Assembly (NCBI GenBank): GCA_011800155.1
Contig: CM022373.1
Coordinates: 1,984,001 to 2,048,000 of the forward strand
Reading direction: 5' to 3'
Source: Flammulina velutipes
Taxonomy: Eukaryota; Basidiomycota; Agaricomycetes; Agaricales; Physalacriaceae
DNA length: 64,000 bases
The translations under genes and the position numbers were made by a program. Each line of letters starts with the position of its first letter. Within the stretch, counting starts at the first letter, position 1. The notes beneath the pieces are model-generated. The model was given only the letters and a program-made list of their open reading frames with translations. It did no database searches and was not told the origin of the DNA. Positions 11,173 to 23,686 of the stretch are shown one piece after another.

Positions 11173-14100
11173 ATGGCAGTCTTGTCGCTGCCATTGAGCT
11201 TCAACAACTCGTTCTGGTCCCAGGACTATCGCAAAGGCCTCGAGGTTCTCTTCAATAAATTAGAACAGGTATTAATCCTCCGTGTCTGCACCGAACACCA
11301 CTCATACCGTACCGTAGGGAGTCGCGGAAAATGACGAGATTGTCGCGTTGATTCGAGTACGCATTCACCCACATTGCGAGGCACCCCCAATAAACTTTTC
11401 CACAGAACCGGATAATCGCAGAAAGCCAGCTTGCTGTTGCCCTCATGAATCCGATGCTTGCAGGCGCCAAAGGTACGATGCAGTGCACCATCATCGTGTG
11501 TGCACACTAACACCCGTCCAGGCTCTGGATTTGGTGCTGATGACGGGGCTTCCCTTCTCATGGCGTTTCGCGGGCTCCAAAACGAGTCCGCAGTCCAAGG
11601 ACAAGCTCACAAGAATATTGCAAAGGAACTCGAAACACTCGTCGCAGATCCTTTCGATGAATGGGCTCAATCTTACAAGGCGTGTGTGTTGCCATGCTAA
11701 TCCTATAGCTGCTCATAAAAATTTGTAGACGCGTCTACACCAACACAGACACGCCGTTCTCGACACGTGGATGAAGGCATATGAGCATGCGCAAGGCGAC
11801 GTGTCGAAACTGAAGCACCAATATCTTTCCAAAGTCAGGAAAGCCGACGAAGCCGAAGACGAGTACGTCGTAACACTGGCGCTGGCGCTCTAATTGACAT
11901 TATGCCCTCGCAGTGCCAAATTTGCACCCAACTCTAGCGGGCTGACGGACACTTACACAAGCTCTCCTCGCATTAGGCCTGCGGACACTCCTCGTGCGCC
12001 ACCGCAGCGAACTCCTAGCGTCTCTGAGCGCATCGCTCAACGGCTTAAAGAGATCCAGAAGAAAAGTGCTGGCGCGCTGACACCCTCTAGCACTCTCAGT
12101 TCGATAGCCACGGACGAAAATGCCGAGGAAGAGAAGCCTTTGCCAAAGGTTGACAAAGGCAAAGGCAAGGAAGTTTTGGACGCGCCCGTGATACATTCGC
12201 CACCTCCCATGTCTCCTCTATTGCCTCCCAGCAAGTTGGAGCGTGGTGAATCTCCCATGCCAGCGTTTCCCGCTCCCCCTATTCTTTTAGCAGGTCTGTC
12301 ACTCCCGCGCGCTGCTATTTCTCAGCTTCTCGCCAAAGCTGCTAGCGACCTCGATTTGCGACCAGTCAGAGTTCCTCTACTTGGGGAATATCAAGACTGC
12401 TTCACTGGCGAAGAATTTGTTGCCTGGTTGAACGAAAACGTGCATGGCCTCGGAGGCAGTCTGGATCGCGCCGAAGAAGCTGCGAGAGATCTTATAGAGC
12501 GGGAAGGTCTTTTGCGTCGAATTGGAGAGTTTGGAAATCAATTTGAGCATTCGGACGACGCCTATTACCAATTCCGCCCCAAAGTAAGCTCTTCTTTTGA
12601 TCCTTCCTCTCAGATTCTTATTCTATATAGGCATTCGACGTTGAGGGAGCCCATTCTAATGATACCTTATCTTCACCAGTCAAAGGAGAGAATCTTTTCA
12701 AGCGGACGAATAACCTCGTGAACCTTGTTAGCAAGGCCTTGAATGCCGGCCCCAATGGTCAATCGCCTCATGTACGAGCGAGACTTGAGGCTGAAGAGGC
12801 TGACAAGAATTATCGCGTGGCTGTTCGTAAATTGGACCGCCAGCGACTAGGACTTGAGGAGAGGCTCGAAGAAACATTGAAGACCCTCCAGCGTTGGGAA
12901 CTAGAGCGCCTACGCGCTGTGAAGACAGGTGAGATAACGCTTTACCCCATAGTTCTCACAACCTTCCTAACAGTCATACAGTTTTGTTGCAGTACCAGGG
13001 CACGACTTCCAATCTTCCAAAGTCTTTGGAACCATCTATTGAACGTTCCGGCACCCTCATCGCCGCGTATCAACCCGAGTCCGACCTGACTGCTCTCATT
13101 GAGCGTTATCGTACTGGACCATTCAGACCAGATGCTCAGGTATACGAGTCCGTGTCTCATGATGAATCCGACGTCGTGTTTGGAATAGATCTGAGAAAGT
13201 GGGCTGAAGGCGGATGGACCGTGCTGTCGCCGCCCGAAGATGAGAAGAAGGATTATATTCCTCCCGTATTAGCAGCTTTGCTCAATGGCTTGACTGAGGC
13301 TTACACGAGGCTGGATGACGATGCTGGTGAGTCCCATGCCCTGTTCTATGCCCATCTTATCTTATGTCGGCCTCAGAGAAGCGCAAATCTTGGATCTACG
13401 AGGTCCCTTTGCCGGGTCCTCATCATCTCCGTGAAGCACTTAATGCGATACCTCCCGAGGCGCCAATTCCCGCAGAATTACTGGCGAAGTACGACGCACC
13501 CGTCATTGCCAGTACTATCAAGTTGTGGCTCTTGGAGCTTGATCCTCCGGTTACGTTGTACGAAGGCTGGGATGAGATACGCAAGCTGTACCCCACTGTC
13601 GGTTCTTCTAAGGCAGCTGATGAAGATGTGGAGGAGCGGATCAAGGCCATAAACAGTGCTTTGCAAAAACTTCCGAGAGTTCATTTGTTTGTACTGGATG
13701 CTATCATCAAGCATCTCAAAACGTGAGTTACTCTACCTTGTCGAATCACTGTTCGCTAATGCGGAATAGGCTGATATCATCGACTACCGTGGAAGAGGCT
13801 GAAGAAATCTATGTCACCAAGCTAGCGCTGTCGGTTGGTCGAACAATTCTTCGCCCCAAGTTTGAGTCGGAAATCTCCATCCAAGACCGTCACCACACCC
13901 GTACGTCCCTTCTCTAAGTACTATGACTCTGCCTAACAATTTTACAGTTTTGTTCATTGACTTGATCAAGAGCTATGATTTGATTCTGCCTCCCACTATA
14001 ACTCGTAAAAAGCGCGAATCGGAACGTAAAATACCGGTGCGCAAGCGGACTGCGATCGTCGATATGAGGCAGAGTCGGAGTCGACTCTCAGTCAGCGGGA

Positions 14101-14864
14101 CAGGACAACTATTTGCTGCTCAAAATCAGAACAGAGTCACGTCTCCCGAGCTAAGGGCACCAGTTCCTTTACCTGCTGTTCGAGCAGCCATGCCCTCCGT
14201 TCCCTCTCCGCCACCGTCCGAGACGTCAGAAACAGCTGAAGTAGCCCCGGTCATGGTTTCGCCGACACAGTCGGATCTTCCTCCCCGACCTACTTTCAGA
14301 GAGCCTCCGCCTGAGGACGACGACCTTCCACCGAGACCATCGTTCAAGGATCCTCCGCCCGAACCTGAAGATGACGCGTCCCCGCCGATGCCCAGGTTTG
14401 CCGACCCTCCACCAGAGGATGAAGAAACACCATCTTCCGGGATCCTTGCTGCTGCCCCCGGGCAGACACCCCCCGCAGAGACCATCACACCTGTTCCTGC
14501 CGCCTTGAAGAATACTGCTCTCAAGAGGACCAGCACTATATCCTCTAGATCGTCTTCACCAAGAAGCCCGTCTCCCAAAGACTCGGACTCCAAAGGTGGT
14601 GTCTCTCGAACTGCTAGCGGTGGCACCGTACGGGGACCCAGAGTGACCAGAGGACCAAGGGCACCAGGGGGGAATGTTTCGAGCCTGGTAAGCAACCTCA
14701 ACAGGAACAGCATGTCCGCCTCCCCAAGTCCTACGAGTCCTAACATGAAACGTCTATCGGGTAGCCCGAGTAGACGACCATCGAGTGTTCTAGGACGAAG
14801 TGCCGCTTTCTCTCGCAGGACGATGGGTAGTGATGCGGAGGATGATGTTGTGGGGAGGAAGTAA
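11173..14864 (+). CDS. F-BAR + DEP + RhoGAP domain protein (Rgd2-like)
   Basis: Multi-domain regulator of Rho/Cdc42 GTPases acting at the plasma membrane. It starts MAVLSLPLSFNNSFWSQDYRK, the opening of an F-BAR domain. The F-BAR continues over several short exons and resumes in a split half (HVRARLEAEEADKNYRVAVRKLD, ending LQRWELERLRAVK). Between the halves lies a DEP domain (RVPLLGEYQDCFTGEEFVAWL...IGEFGNQFEHSDDAYYQFRP). A RhoGAP-like domain follows (IPPVLAALLNGL to LPRVHLFVLDAIIKHLKTLI). The tail of ~300 residues is Pro/Ser-rich with repeated DLPPRPxFxxPPPE units, which are possible SH3 ligands. Architecture and order match yeast Rgd2. The place where RhoGAPs carry the arginine finger (IYRxSG) reads SWIYEVPLPG, so GAP activity is not assured. 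Confidence 0.88.
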
Positions 14865-15307
14865 GTCCGGGTTGAACGTTGAACATTGAGAGCAAAGTGT
14901 GCATGCTGGATCTTGTCACGATCTCTATCTCTATATCTTTTTTGGACATGACATGCATATTGACTTATGAGTACGCATATGTTTCTTTACGTTCGGACTA
15001 TTCATTTTTGGATTTCTTACGGATGATTGGGTTCAGTGGCGCGTTCAGTCGAGCCATAACACTTACATACGTTACTCAGTCTCCAGATATAGGTAGAGCA
15101 TACTTGTTTCCTTCCTCGCCGAAGAACTCGGACACAGGAACATCTTGCTCTTCCTAGCAAAGTGAGGATGTATACATAATTTGCATTGCAGAATCCGTGA
15201 GTGTTCATATATGTAACTGTCCAAAGTCCTACTTATATACGTACCAATACAGTCTGGCATATTACGCCTTCGCATTTAAAACTTCACTTCGAGCTGTTAG
15301 ATATGGT
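14865..15307. other. Convergent intergenic spacer
   Basis: AT-rich sequence between the stop codons of the RhoGAP gene and the MFS transporter. No supported gene or repeat. Confidence 0.4.
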
Positions 15308-17410
15308 TTATGATCCTGAGCTTCTGGGGCTCTCGATATCGTTTCGCGCACCACTTCGTTCCTTCATCCCCCAATCTGAATCAACTGCCGTGGGCAAGTC
15401 GACATGCCTCATGAACAAAGAGGCCAGAAGCCCAAGCCCACTAACGCCAGCCATGACATGCCAAAGGGTAGCCAGGCCTCGTACAAATGCATGCCGTACA
15501 TCGAGGAGCGCCTGTCCTTCCAGGTCGGTCATGAGGGGAATGAGTTGCACAATCTCTCCACCCCAAAACGTCAGATCGGTCGATTCCAACCTACGTCCCA
15601 GTGAGCTTTGCAGGATTGTGCCCCCCATATTGATCCCCCAGATCTATGAATGAGAGGGTTGGCGGCAAATGCCAATGGACGGCGAAAACCTCATACCTGA
15701 GAGAACATGCGCATAAATGTGAAGAACGCTATAGCCGGTGCCGAGGATGTCACGGGCAGAGGAGCTAGCACGGGGAAGTAAAGGGCCGCGAATTGGACTC
15801 CGAAACCGATGCCTGCTAGGACTTCGTAGAAAATGACCAGAGTGACAGGTGTGTCTTCCTGTACTATACTCAGGAGAACGAGGCCAATGATCATGAGGAC
15901 CCATCCTGCCCAGATTTGCGGTCGGTATCGCTGTGTGGCTTTGATGGCGATCCCCGTGAGGACAGAGGACAAAGGCGTCGTTACTGCTACACCGAACAGC
16001 GCGAGACCGGATGTGGCTTCGGAGAATGATTTACAAGCCTGGAAGTATAGAGGCATGTAGACTGTCAAACAGACAATGATCAGATGTTATACAATAGATG
16101 CGAAAACTTACATATAACTGCCATGAATGGTATCGGCACGATGAATATTTGGGCATAGCTGTGCTGTCATATCAGCAACTACAACATCGCATCGAGAACA
16201 CACGGCACTTACCCACTTAATGTTGTTCTGTTCTTCATGACTTGAATTGGGATCTACAAATGAGCATAAATATAAGTGACTTCAGAAAAGACTTATCAAG
16301 CCTTACAAGGGGGTATTTCACCAGGAATACTTCATAGAGAATCAAACATATGAACCCTGCACCTCCGAGAACGAGGGGTAGGATGATTCGCCAAGAAGTC
16401 CACTTGTAATTAACGCCACCGCAGACCAGAGCAACTGATACTGAGATAGAACTCAGCGCTATAAGGATGATACCACTAGATGGAAACCAGTTAGCACATT
16501 CTGGAAAATAGTGACATTTATCACCTACATCCAGTCTGTCTGACGGAATGCATCAGATCGCTTCTTGTGAGGCGTCTTGAGATGTAAAAATGCCACTATA
16601 ATGACCATCGCCGGGACAGCCATTGGCAGATTTACGACTAGGGATAACCCAGCCTGAGGTTCAAGATGTAAAATAAAGATGAATGGAATGGACGTACAGA
16701 AGATCCATCGCCAATAACCTTTCGAGGCTAAAAGACCCCCAATGGCGGGACCGATTGCAGACGCTAGACACCAAGTCCTAAGGCGTGTCAGGTCAGGTAG
16801 TGTAATGCCGATACAAAGAAGAACTCACATCTGATTGATACCGTTAAAGACACCACGATTGCTCAAAGGAACAATGTCAGAAAGAATGATAGCACAGGAT
16901 GTGAAGACGCCTGCACCACCCAGGCCTTGAACAACTATCCAACAATCAGCCTGCGCTTCATTTTCCAAAGAGGGGATGTGTCTTGCCACGACCAGCGATG
17001 AGTAAACCCATAGATTTCGCAATCCCGCATAACGTCGATCCCAGGGAAAAGATCACCAGGGATCCTAGAATCACCGGTTTTCTTCCAAACGCCTACGGTG
17101 ATCACTAGATGAGTGACGAGATGAAACGACGGGGCTGAGCGCTACCTGAGCGAGACCGCCTGCAGCTGGCATGAACGCTGCAGCCGCCAGGTTGTACGCA
17201 GAGCCAATCCAAAGAGAACCAGCGCCATCTAAGGCGTCCGCTATTGTCGGCAATGCATTCGAGATGATCGTCTAGAGAGCGCGAGGCCTTAAAACTTTGA
17301 TAACGCGCCAATCAGAAGAAAAAACTCACCCCTTCCAAGAGAACGAGAAAGCTGGAGAGATTGAGAGCTAGGATGATGAACCAGAATGATAGATCATAGG
17401 TGGATGTCAT
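15308..17410 (-). CDS. MFS transporter, DHA2-like (drug:H+ antiporter type)
   Basis: Major facilitator transporter, probably a plasma-membrane proton antiporter. The start MTSTYDLSFWFIILALNLSS lies in exon 17410-17330. Exon 2 reads TIISNALPTIADALDGAGSL, matching the DHA2-type 'TIVATALPTI' helix 1. The loop 2-3 motif AFGRKPVILGSLVIFSLGS is the MFS motif A. GRTIQGLGGAGVFTSCAIIL matches motif C-like helix 5 of DHA2 proteins. The last exon ends RMFSQ-VWGINMGGTILQSSLG and a soluble tail with Ser/Glu. At least ten exons are split by 45-60 nt introns, and the helix content fits 12-14 segments. No biosynthetic cluster surrounds it, so the substrate is open. Confidence 0.87.
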
Positions 17411-19241
17411 GGATTGAAGAGTTGTTTTCGGACTGAGGGCTCAAAGGGAGGAATTGGGAGCCTAGCCGTACACATGAAGCCACTCGGTTGAAAAGCGTTC
17501 TCATAGTGCCCACTCCTGATTCCTGCAGTCCGGCATACCCCGATTCTAGTGACATGGAAGCCATCATAAAGGATGCAGGAAATTGTGAAGCGCCGACTTC
17601 GTGCTCAGCACCATATGTTGAACGGCGATGAGTGGCACAAAACCGTGATTTAGTGTGTACGCGGCAGGCCCCGATTATCCTAGTGTATCATTGCGGAAAA
17701 ATAACGTTAACAGGAAGGCTTTGCGTCCTTGTATGGATCCGAAGACCTCAAAGTATCCATTCCTCGAGGCCTTTCCATCATGATCCTATCGATGAAATGA
17801 AGAGATGTTCAATGGCTTGACATTCCATTAATGTGGTGCAGGCTTACCCTCGTTCTCTTCATAAATAGCGCATTCGTTTCACGGTGGGGACGGCCTTGAA
17901 AATTCATTTCTTTCATCGATTCTAGAGTGTCAAGAGCATGGGACAAGCTCAACGCACATCAAATCCCACACACAGTCGATCGAGAGTGGAGAACCGGGTT
18001 TGGAGCCTATGAATGACAGGCACTGAGGCCTGGGAGGGTGGCTAGAGGAGCATCCACTTGAGGTAGAATCTCATTCAAAGCCCTAATACTAGCGAGGCAA
18101 CCTTCTTTTAGAGCGTTTCCTGAGAGGAATCTACCTGAGCCTGGTAGTACGTATGGTCTAGTGTGGTATTAGACTTCTTGTCGACGTACATTCCGCACTT
18201 ACGGATGATTTTGTTTTCGGGAGAAGCTAGTTGACGTACCATAAACATACGGACAAGCCCTTCATCGTGTTCAGCTGGACGATGGAGAAGCCACGACACC
18301 AATACATCTACTCAGCATATTTTAGACGATTTGCAAATTGAGGGAAGTCGTGGTAATAACAAGTCTCAAAGTGGATATTAGGACAGGCTCGTGTAACGAA
18401 GAGGTACCGAGAGACACATACTTGTCCAACATAATCTCGGAGACACCAAACCACCGACTCAGCGGCAGGCCAGTTCTGGTGCTTGAGAGGCGTGGGATAT
18501 TTGGACAAAAGAACTTGCTATGTTTCGTCAGCGGCGCTTCGACGTGTTGAACTTGAGGCTAGGTTTGAACCCTCCAAGAGAAGTCGAGACGATGTGTGGT
18601 CAGTCACCAGGTTAAATTCGCAGGAACACAAGCTATGGAATCGGGCAGATAAGTGCTTTTCCCCGACGCCGGGAGAAGAATAGTTGGTACTCATTCAAGA
18701 TATGGCTCAGACGGTAACGTGGCTCTCGTTAGTCCGTTAGAGACCACCCATTGACTACTGAAGGTTTACGTTGTAGTTTTCAGATTCCCGTAAACCTGGA
18801 AATTCTAGACGTTTGTTTTTAGGGTGTGTATGCCTGAAACTTATGCTCTCACCCAGAACGCGAGTGAGTGTCCATCTAGAAATAGATGCAATCTGACTGC
18901 ATCCTTATGCATAGTGACCGGACTAGCGAATGTTCTCTGCAATCCTCCCTGCTGCGGTCCGTGGAATCTGGATGACAAGGTCAGTGCGGATATCAGATAT
19001 TCGGAAACTGGAAGGCCATACGAGTCTCTTCTCGAGCATGGAGGACTGTCTTTCGATTGTTGTATAGTTGCCGTGCTTACCTTTTCGTCATGCAAGATTG
19101 GTTGTAAGAAACGTTCGGCGCGATCCGAGCGACCATCTCCGCATCAGCGTCGGATCATGATCAACCTGATTGGTACCTCGCCGGGACCACTTCAGCACTG
19201 AGATTCAGAACAACCAGAATCAAACTCATTTACTAACCACC
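17411..19241. other. Long intergenic region with fragmentary open segments
   Basis: Upstream region shared by the minus-strand MFS gene and the plus-strand P450. On the minus strand, 18108-18508 has two short coding-like stretches (PLKHQNWPAAESVVWCLRDY and LVSWLLHRPAEHDEGLVRMF) in different frames with stops between them. They do not join into a gene I recognise and may be a gene relic. The remainder shows nothing supportable. Confidence 0.35.
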
Positions 19242-21788
19242 ATGGTCGCGCCAGGCCTTATCTACCTGGCGAAAGCAACTCCTCGAATCTTGGTGCCCAC
19301 CCTCTTCGCCTACGCTTTCTTCATCATTCTTGACGACCTCTTTGACTTTACTGTCTACAAATGGATCAGAATTGCGACCTATCTGCTTGCTTTCCCACTG
19401 GCCTTGACTATCAAGATACAATACAGGGACTTTGTCAACGAGAGGGCTGCGCGACGCTATAACGCTGTCCTCGCCACGCGACTTGGGGATCCAACACCTG
19501 GTGGTCTCAGGACGCTATTCCAGATCGCGACTGCCGGAACGCGAGCCGCGTATCCTGGTCAGTGACACTCTTTCACGTCGGATAGACTTGCTGACCATAC
19601 AATAGGTGATGGTGTCCAAAAGATGCTTGCAAAATTGGGTGTCAACACCTTGAATACTCGAATGTTGTTTGAGGACCGCGTAGGTGTCTCGTTGAGGATT
19701 CTTGTGTTCAATGTTGAACCTCATGCTTCGCAGATCTTCACCACTGAGCCTGAACACATAAAGGTCTGTCGTGTGGACATACATATGGCGGGCTTACCTG
19801 ACCACATGTCTTCCAGAGTGTTCTTGCCACTGACTTCGATGAGGTGTGTGAAACCCTGCGTTAGATCCTGCTTCAGTCGAACTCATTCAACGCATCAGTT
19901 CGAGAAAGGCAAGAATTTCCGCGATAGCGTTTACAACTTACTTGGGACTGGGGTTTTTGCTTCCGACGGTATGAACGAGTCGCTGTTTATAGATGTGATG
20001 CTAATTTTATCTTTCAGGCAAGATGTGGAAGTATGTCAGTCTTTCCTTATGCCATTAGTGGTTACCTAACTTGAGCCCAGGTTCCATCGCTCGATGACTC
20101 GCCCCTTCTTCAACAAGGATCGCATTAGCCATTTCGAGAACTTCGATAGACATGCCGACGCGACGCTCAAGCTCATGAAGGCGCGTTTCCAAGAAGGCTT
20201 CCCCGTCGACGTTCAGGATGCGATTTCCCGATTCACACTCGACTCTGCGACCGAGTTCCTATTTGGCCACGACGTCCAGTCCCTGGCGTCGGCGTTGCCG
20301 TACCCTTACTACAAATCATCCCCCTCATCCGACTCAGAATCACATATCCCTTCCAGCCAGGCGGACACCTTCACACGGGCGTTCGGACAGGCCCAAATGT
20401 TGACAGCCTTCAGATCGAGATTTGGAGAGCATTGGCCGCTTGCTGAGTTTTGGAAGAACAAAACAGAGGAGCAGATGGATGTGGTCAAGGAGTTTTTGAA
20501 CCCTATTCTTGTTGAGGCTATTAACAAGAAACACGAAAAGATTGCTGCTGGGGAACTGATCATTACTGACGAGACGAAGGGTCGAGAGGTCCAAGAGGGA
20601 GAAACGTTATTGGATCATCTCGTGAACTACACTGATGGTGGGTTCTTCACTTGCTGTGTAAAACCGAGATCATTTCATAGATTGCAGATAAAAATATTCT
20701 GCTGGATGAAATCATGAACATTAGCGTGGCTGGCCGTGACACGGTATGAATACTGTCCTCTTCCTTCGAGTTTACTCTCATCTGACACGCCTCCCTTAGA
20801 CGGCGACTACGTTGTCATTCATTGTCTACATGTTATCACAGAATCCTGACGTCTTATCTCGTCTCCGCGCAGAGATTTTAACCAAGATCGGACCATCAAG
20901 GCGACCAGAATACGAAGACTTCAGAGACATGAAATATCTTCGTGCTGTTATCAACGGTGCATAATCATTCTGTTGTCCTTATTTCAATGATGCGATGTCG
21001 CGTAGAAACGTTACGGTTGTATCCCCCGGTGTGCGTACCCCACGTTTATATCCCGTGCATTTTTCTGACCATAATCGCATTAGACCATTCAACATACGGT
21101 AATTCCAATTTATCATGACGTCCCGCCGACGCACTCACCATCATGACACAGGGCATCGAAGAATGGGATCGTGTGGCCGGCGACAACGGCCAATGGCAAA
21201 GGCATCTATGTCCCGCCCGGTGTCCGGTACGTAGCCGCCTCTGCATTCTACTGACTCCACATATTGAAAATGTCTCTTTTGAAATTGCAGAATTCTATAT
21301 TCAGTGCTGTTCATGCAACGCCGCGAGGACTTGTGGGGGCCAGACGCGCAGGAATTCGATCCGGATAGATTCCTTGACCATCGTGTGCATCAGTACCAAA
21401 CAGCAAACCCCTACATCTTCCTCCCGTTCAATGCCGGACCGAGGATTTGTTTAGGCCAGCAGGTATGTTCGGTTTTGTAGTATGGTAACGTTTTGTGGAC
21501 TAACAATCGTATAGTTCGCGTATAATGAAGTCTCGTTCTTCCTCGTGCGACTTTTGCAGAACTTTTCGGAAATTGCGTTGAACGTCGACGCGTACCCGCC
21601 ACACTTCCGGCCTCCTGCGAGCTGGAAAGACGAACCTGGAAGAAAAGCGAAGGAGAAGGTCATGCTTGGGACGCATTTGACGATGTACATTCATGTGAGT
21701 GCGGGATACGATTAGATCTGCATGAACGATCACTGAACTTTTGCAGGGCGGAATGTGGGTGACTATGAAGGAAGCTGAGGCAGTCTGA
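19242..21788 (+). CDS. Cytochrome P450, CYP63-like
   Basis: Haem monooxygenase of the fungal alkane/fatty-acid hydroxylase clan (CYP52/CYP63 relatives), anchored in the ER membrane and dependent on P450 reductase. An N-terminal hydrophobic region precedes the catalytic domain. The sequence contains the helix C-like [17 protein letters not shown], the I-helix oxygen-binding segment SVAGRDTTATTLSF, and the ExxR motif [14 protein letters not shown]. The PERF-like segment is DRFL, and the haem-binding loop is [17 protein letters not shown] with the cysteine ligand. About 12 exons. The start at 19242 (ACCATGG context) gives the usual family N-terminus [19 protein letters not shown]. Pro/Ser-rich insertion [15 protein letters not shown] sits before the F-G region, as is usual for CYP63. 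The coding frame looks intact. Confidence 0.9.
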
Positions 21789-22053
21789 TGATATGCGTTA
21801 TTGGGCGTAAGTTATTTCGTTACGTAGTAATGAACAATGTATAGTACATATGTATACTTCAAGTACACAAAGATGAGTAAGTTTACAGAGCGATTAGAAG
21901 CTGCTCGAGCTCCAGAGTATAAACTAGAACGAATAACTGAAAGCGTAATGATATGTGCGTGGTATACAGATGATGTCCGTGATGTGATGGGTAAGTCCAA
22001 AGAACGAAGTCCAATGATGATGCAAGTGCGCCACGCCAAGCGTTGTTGGTCCA

Positions 22054-22695
22054 TCATGATGCATGCATAATCCATGAGTCACCGCTTGGGTGCAAGCCAG
22101 CGAATGAGGTACGGCCCATGAGATAGTCCACTCTTCTCACCCCGCTTGCCTTCTCTTTCACGACCTCCGCGCTGTGCCGGCAACGTTCATCGTACGCTGC
22201 AGAGACTCGCTGCATCTCCTTCTTCGACGGGAGAGCATGGAACTCTGCGGAGGAGACGTTCGTGCGGAGGCTATAATAGATGGAACGGAGAACATCCTGG
22301 ACAGTGACGTAGGCGCCGTTGAGTGTGGCTCGAACGTTTACCCGCCATGGTAGGTACGGGCAGGAGATGGTCATGTGTGATACTGGCGGAGAGACCGCAG
22401 GCTCGGAGAGTAAGCCATGACGGGCAGATAAGGATGCATACGACGTGGATATGCGAGTGTAGTGTTGGGTAAGGTCATAGTTGACAGCCCGCGGTTTGGA
22501 AATGACTAGGAGTGGGTGTAGACGTGGTAGGCCTTTGACGGGCTGCACGAGATGGGCGGCTTTCGAAAACGGCGAAGGAGGTGTGGAAGGGCCTTTCGAA
22601 GATGGGAGTGACGAGATACTCGAGGATGGAGAGTGATCTGGTGGTGGAGGATATGCAATGCCTTCGCGAGCGAAGCGGACGTGTTTGACTGTCAT
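22054..22695 (-). CDS. DUF6699 domain protein
   Basis: Small single-exon protein of the DUF6699 family, common in Agaricomycetes and of unknown function. The conserved core runs from MTISCPYLPWRVNVRATLNG through YVTVQDVLRSIYYSLRTNVS to GVRRVDYLMGRTSFAGL near the C-terminus. The N-terminal third is Pro/Ser-rich and variable. The frame extends upstream to an ATG at 22797, but a TATATAAA box on the minus strand near 22743-22751 places transcription start downstream of that codon. I therefore choose the second ATG at 22695 (MTVKHVRFAREG), giving about 213 aa. Confidence 0.82.
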   Translation of the reverse strand: MTVKHVRFAREGIAYPPPPDHSPSSSISSLPSSKGPSTPPSPFSKAAHLVQPVKGLPRLHPLLVISKPRAVNYDLTQHYTRISTSYASLSARHGLLSEPAVSPPVSHMTISCPYLPWRVNVRATLNGAYVTVQDVLRSIYYSLRTNVSSAEFHALPSKKEMQRVSAAYDERCRHSAEVVKEKASGVRRVDYLMGRTSFAGLHPSGDSWIMHAS

Positions 22696-22741
22696 TATGA
22701 GGTGGGTGGGGGCGGGGATATTTCGACGTGGCGTCCATCTC

Positions 22742-22752
22742 GGGGCTTTATA
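22742..22752 (-). promoter_or_regulatory. TATA box of the DUF6699 gene
   Basis: The minus strand reads GTATATAAAGC about 50 bp upstream of the ATG at 22695. The spacing is right for a TATA box, and it decides between the two in-frame start codons. Confidence 0.55.
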
Positions 22753-23686
22753 TACAAACTGAGTCTGTCGGAGCAACGATTTTTGCTGTATCGCCAATCA
22801 GGGGGGGATGACCTCATGTATCGCTTTGACATTAACAACGCCGCAAATGGCAAGCTCCAAAAGTGATGTGCCCTCGTTGTTGGTATGGTTTTGTCTATTT
22901 TAGCCACCAGACTGTACAGCATGCAGTTTGGCAGTGTCAGAAATGTATCTGTCGGTACCGATACGCCGAAAGAGACGAAGGACGAGAGCGACAGACCGGA
23001 CCTTTGAACTGGAGGACAAGAGAATGCAAGTCAAACTGGAACTGCAGCGGAACATGAAAGGCACCAAGTTCAATAAGTGTTTGATGAATGGTTCCTGTTT
23101 AGCTCCCATCGAGGAATACGTTTTGCGGAGCCAGGAAATTTGGGGGGTAATTCCAATAGCAAAGAAACGTAGAACGGAACGCTAGCACGAGGGTATAATC
23201 AAGGAGCAGTGCATGGATGATGTTCCAGGGAACGGAATCAGATTGAAGTGCGATAGCAGGATATTATTACTATTAGGGTGGGCCGCAGTAGTGGATTATC
23301 GATGGGCTTTCCTGCCCGTCGTGAGGAGTCTAGGATATGCTGCGAGTAGCGGTGGGTTCGGTGCCATGCGGTCTTTCTGGGAGATGTGGAACGACGGAAC
23401 GTCTCGGTCCATGTAGGTCGGAATCCGGAAAGTCACCTGTCGATGAGAGGCGCCACGTATGTGTAGCCAAGAGAACAGCACAGCTGAGTCGCGTCGATCT
23501 CCCACCTACCAACTAGTGTGTGGCGGTTCAAATGAAAGGTGTAGTCGTGGTAACTTGGTAGTAACTTGACAACTTGTGGCGGAATAATTATTTGATTATT
23601 TATGACTTAAGTGATGTCATTTGGCCTTGTGTAAAATATTCATTTCCGATCGCGTTGCGCCACCGTCGCGCTTGACGAGTACACTC
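22753..23686. other. Divergent intergenic region
   Basis: Upstream sequence shared by the DUF6699 gene and Nup54. Only short, unsupported open frames are present. Just before the Nup54 start the sequence is AT-rich (23580-23640). Confidence 0.4.

Noticed and set aside
3316..21788. Secondary-metabolite cluster (GMC oxidase, acyltransferase, MFS, P450)
   Set aside because: Housekeeping genes (mL44, RhoGAP) lie between them and no core synthase is present.
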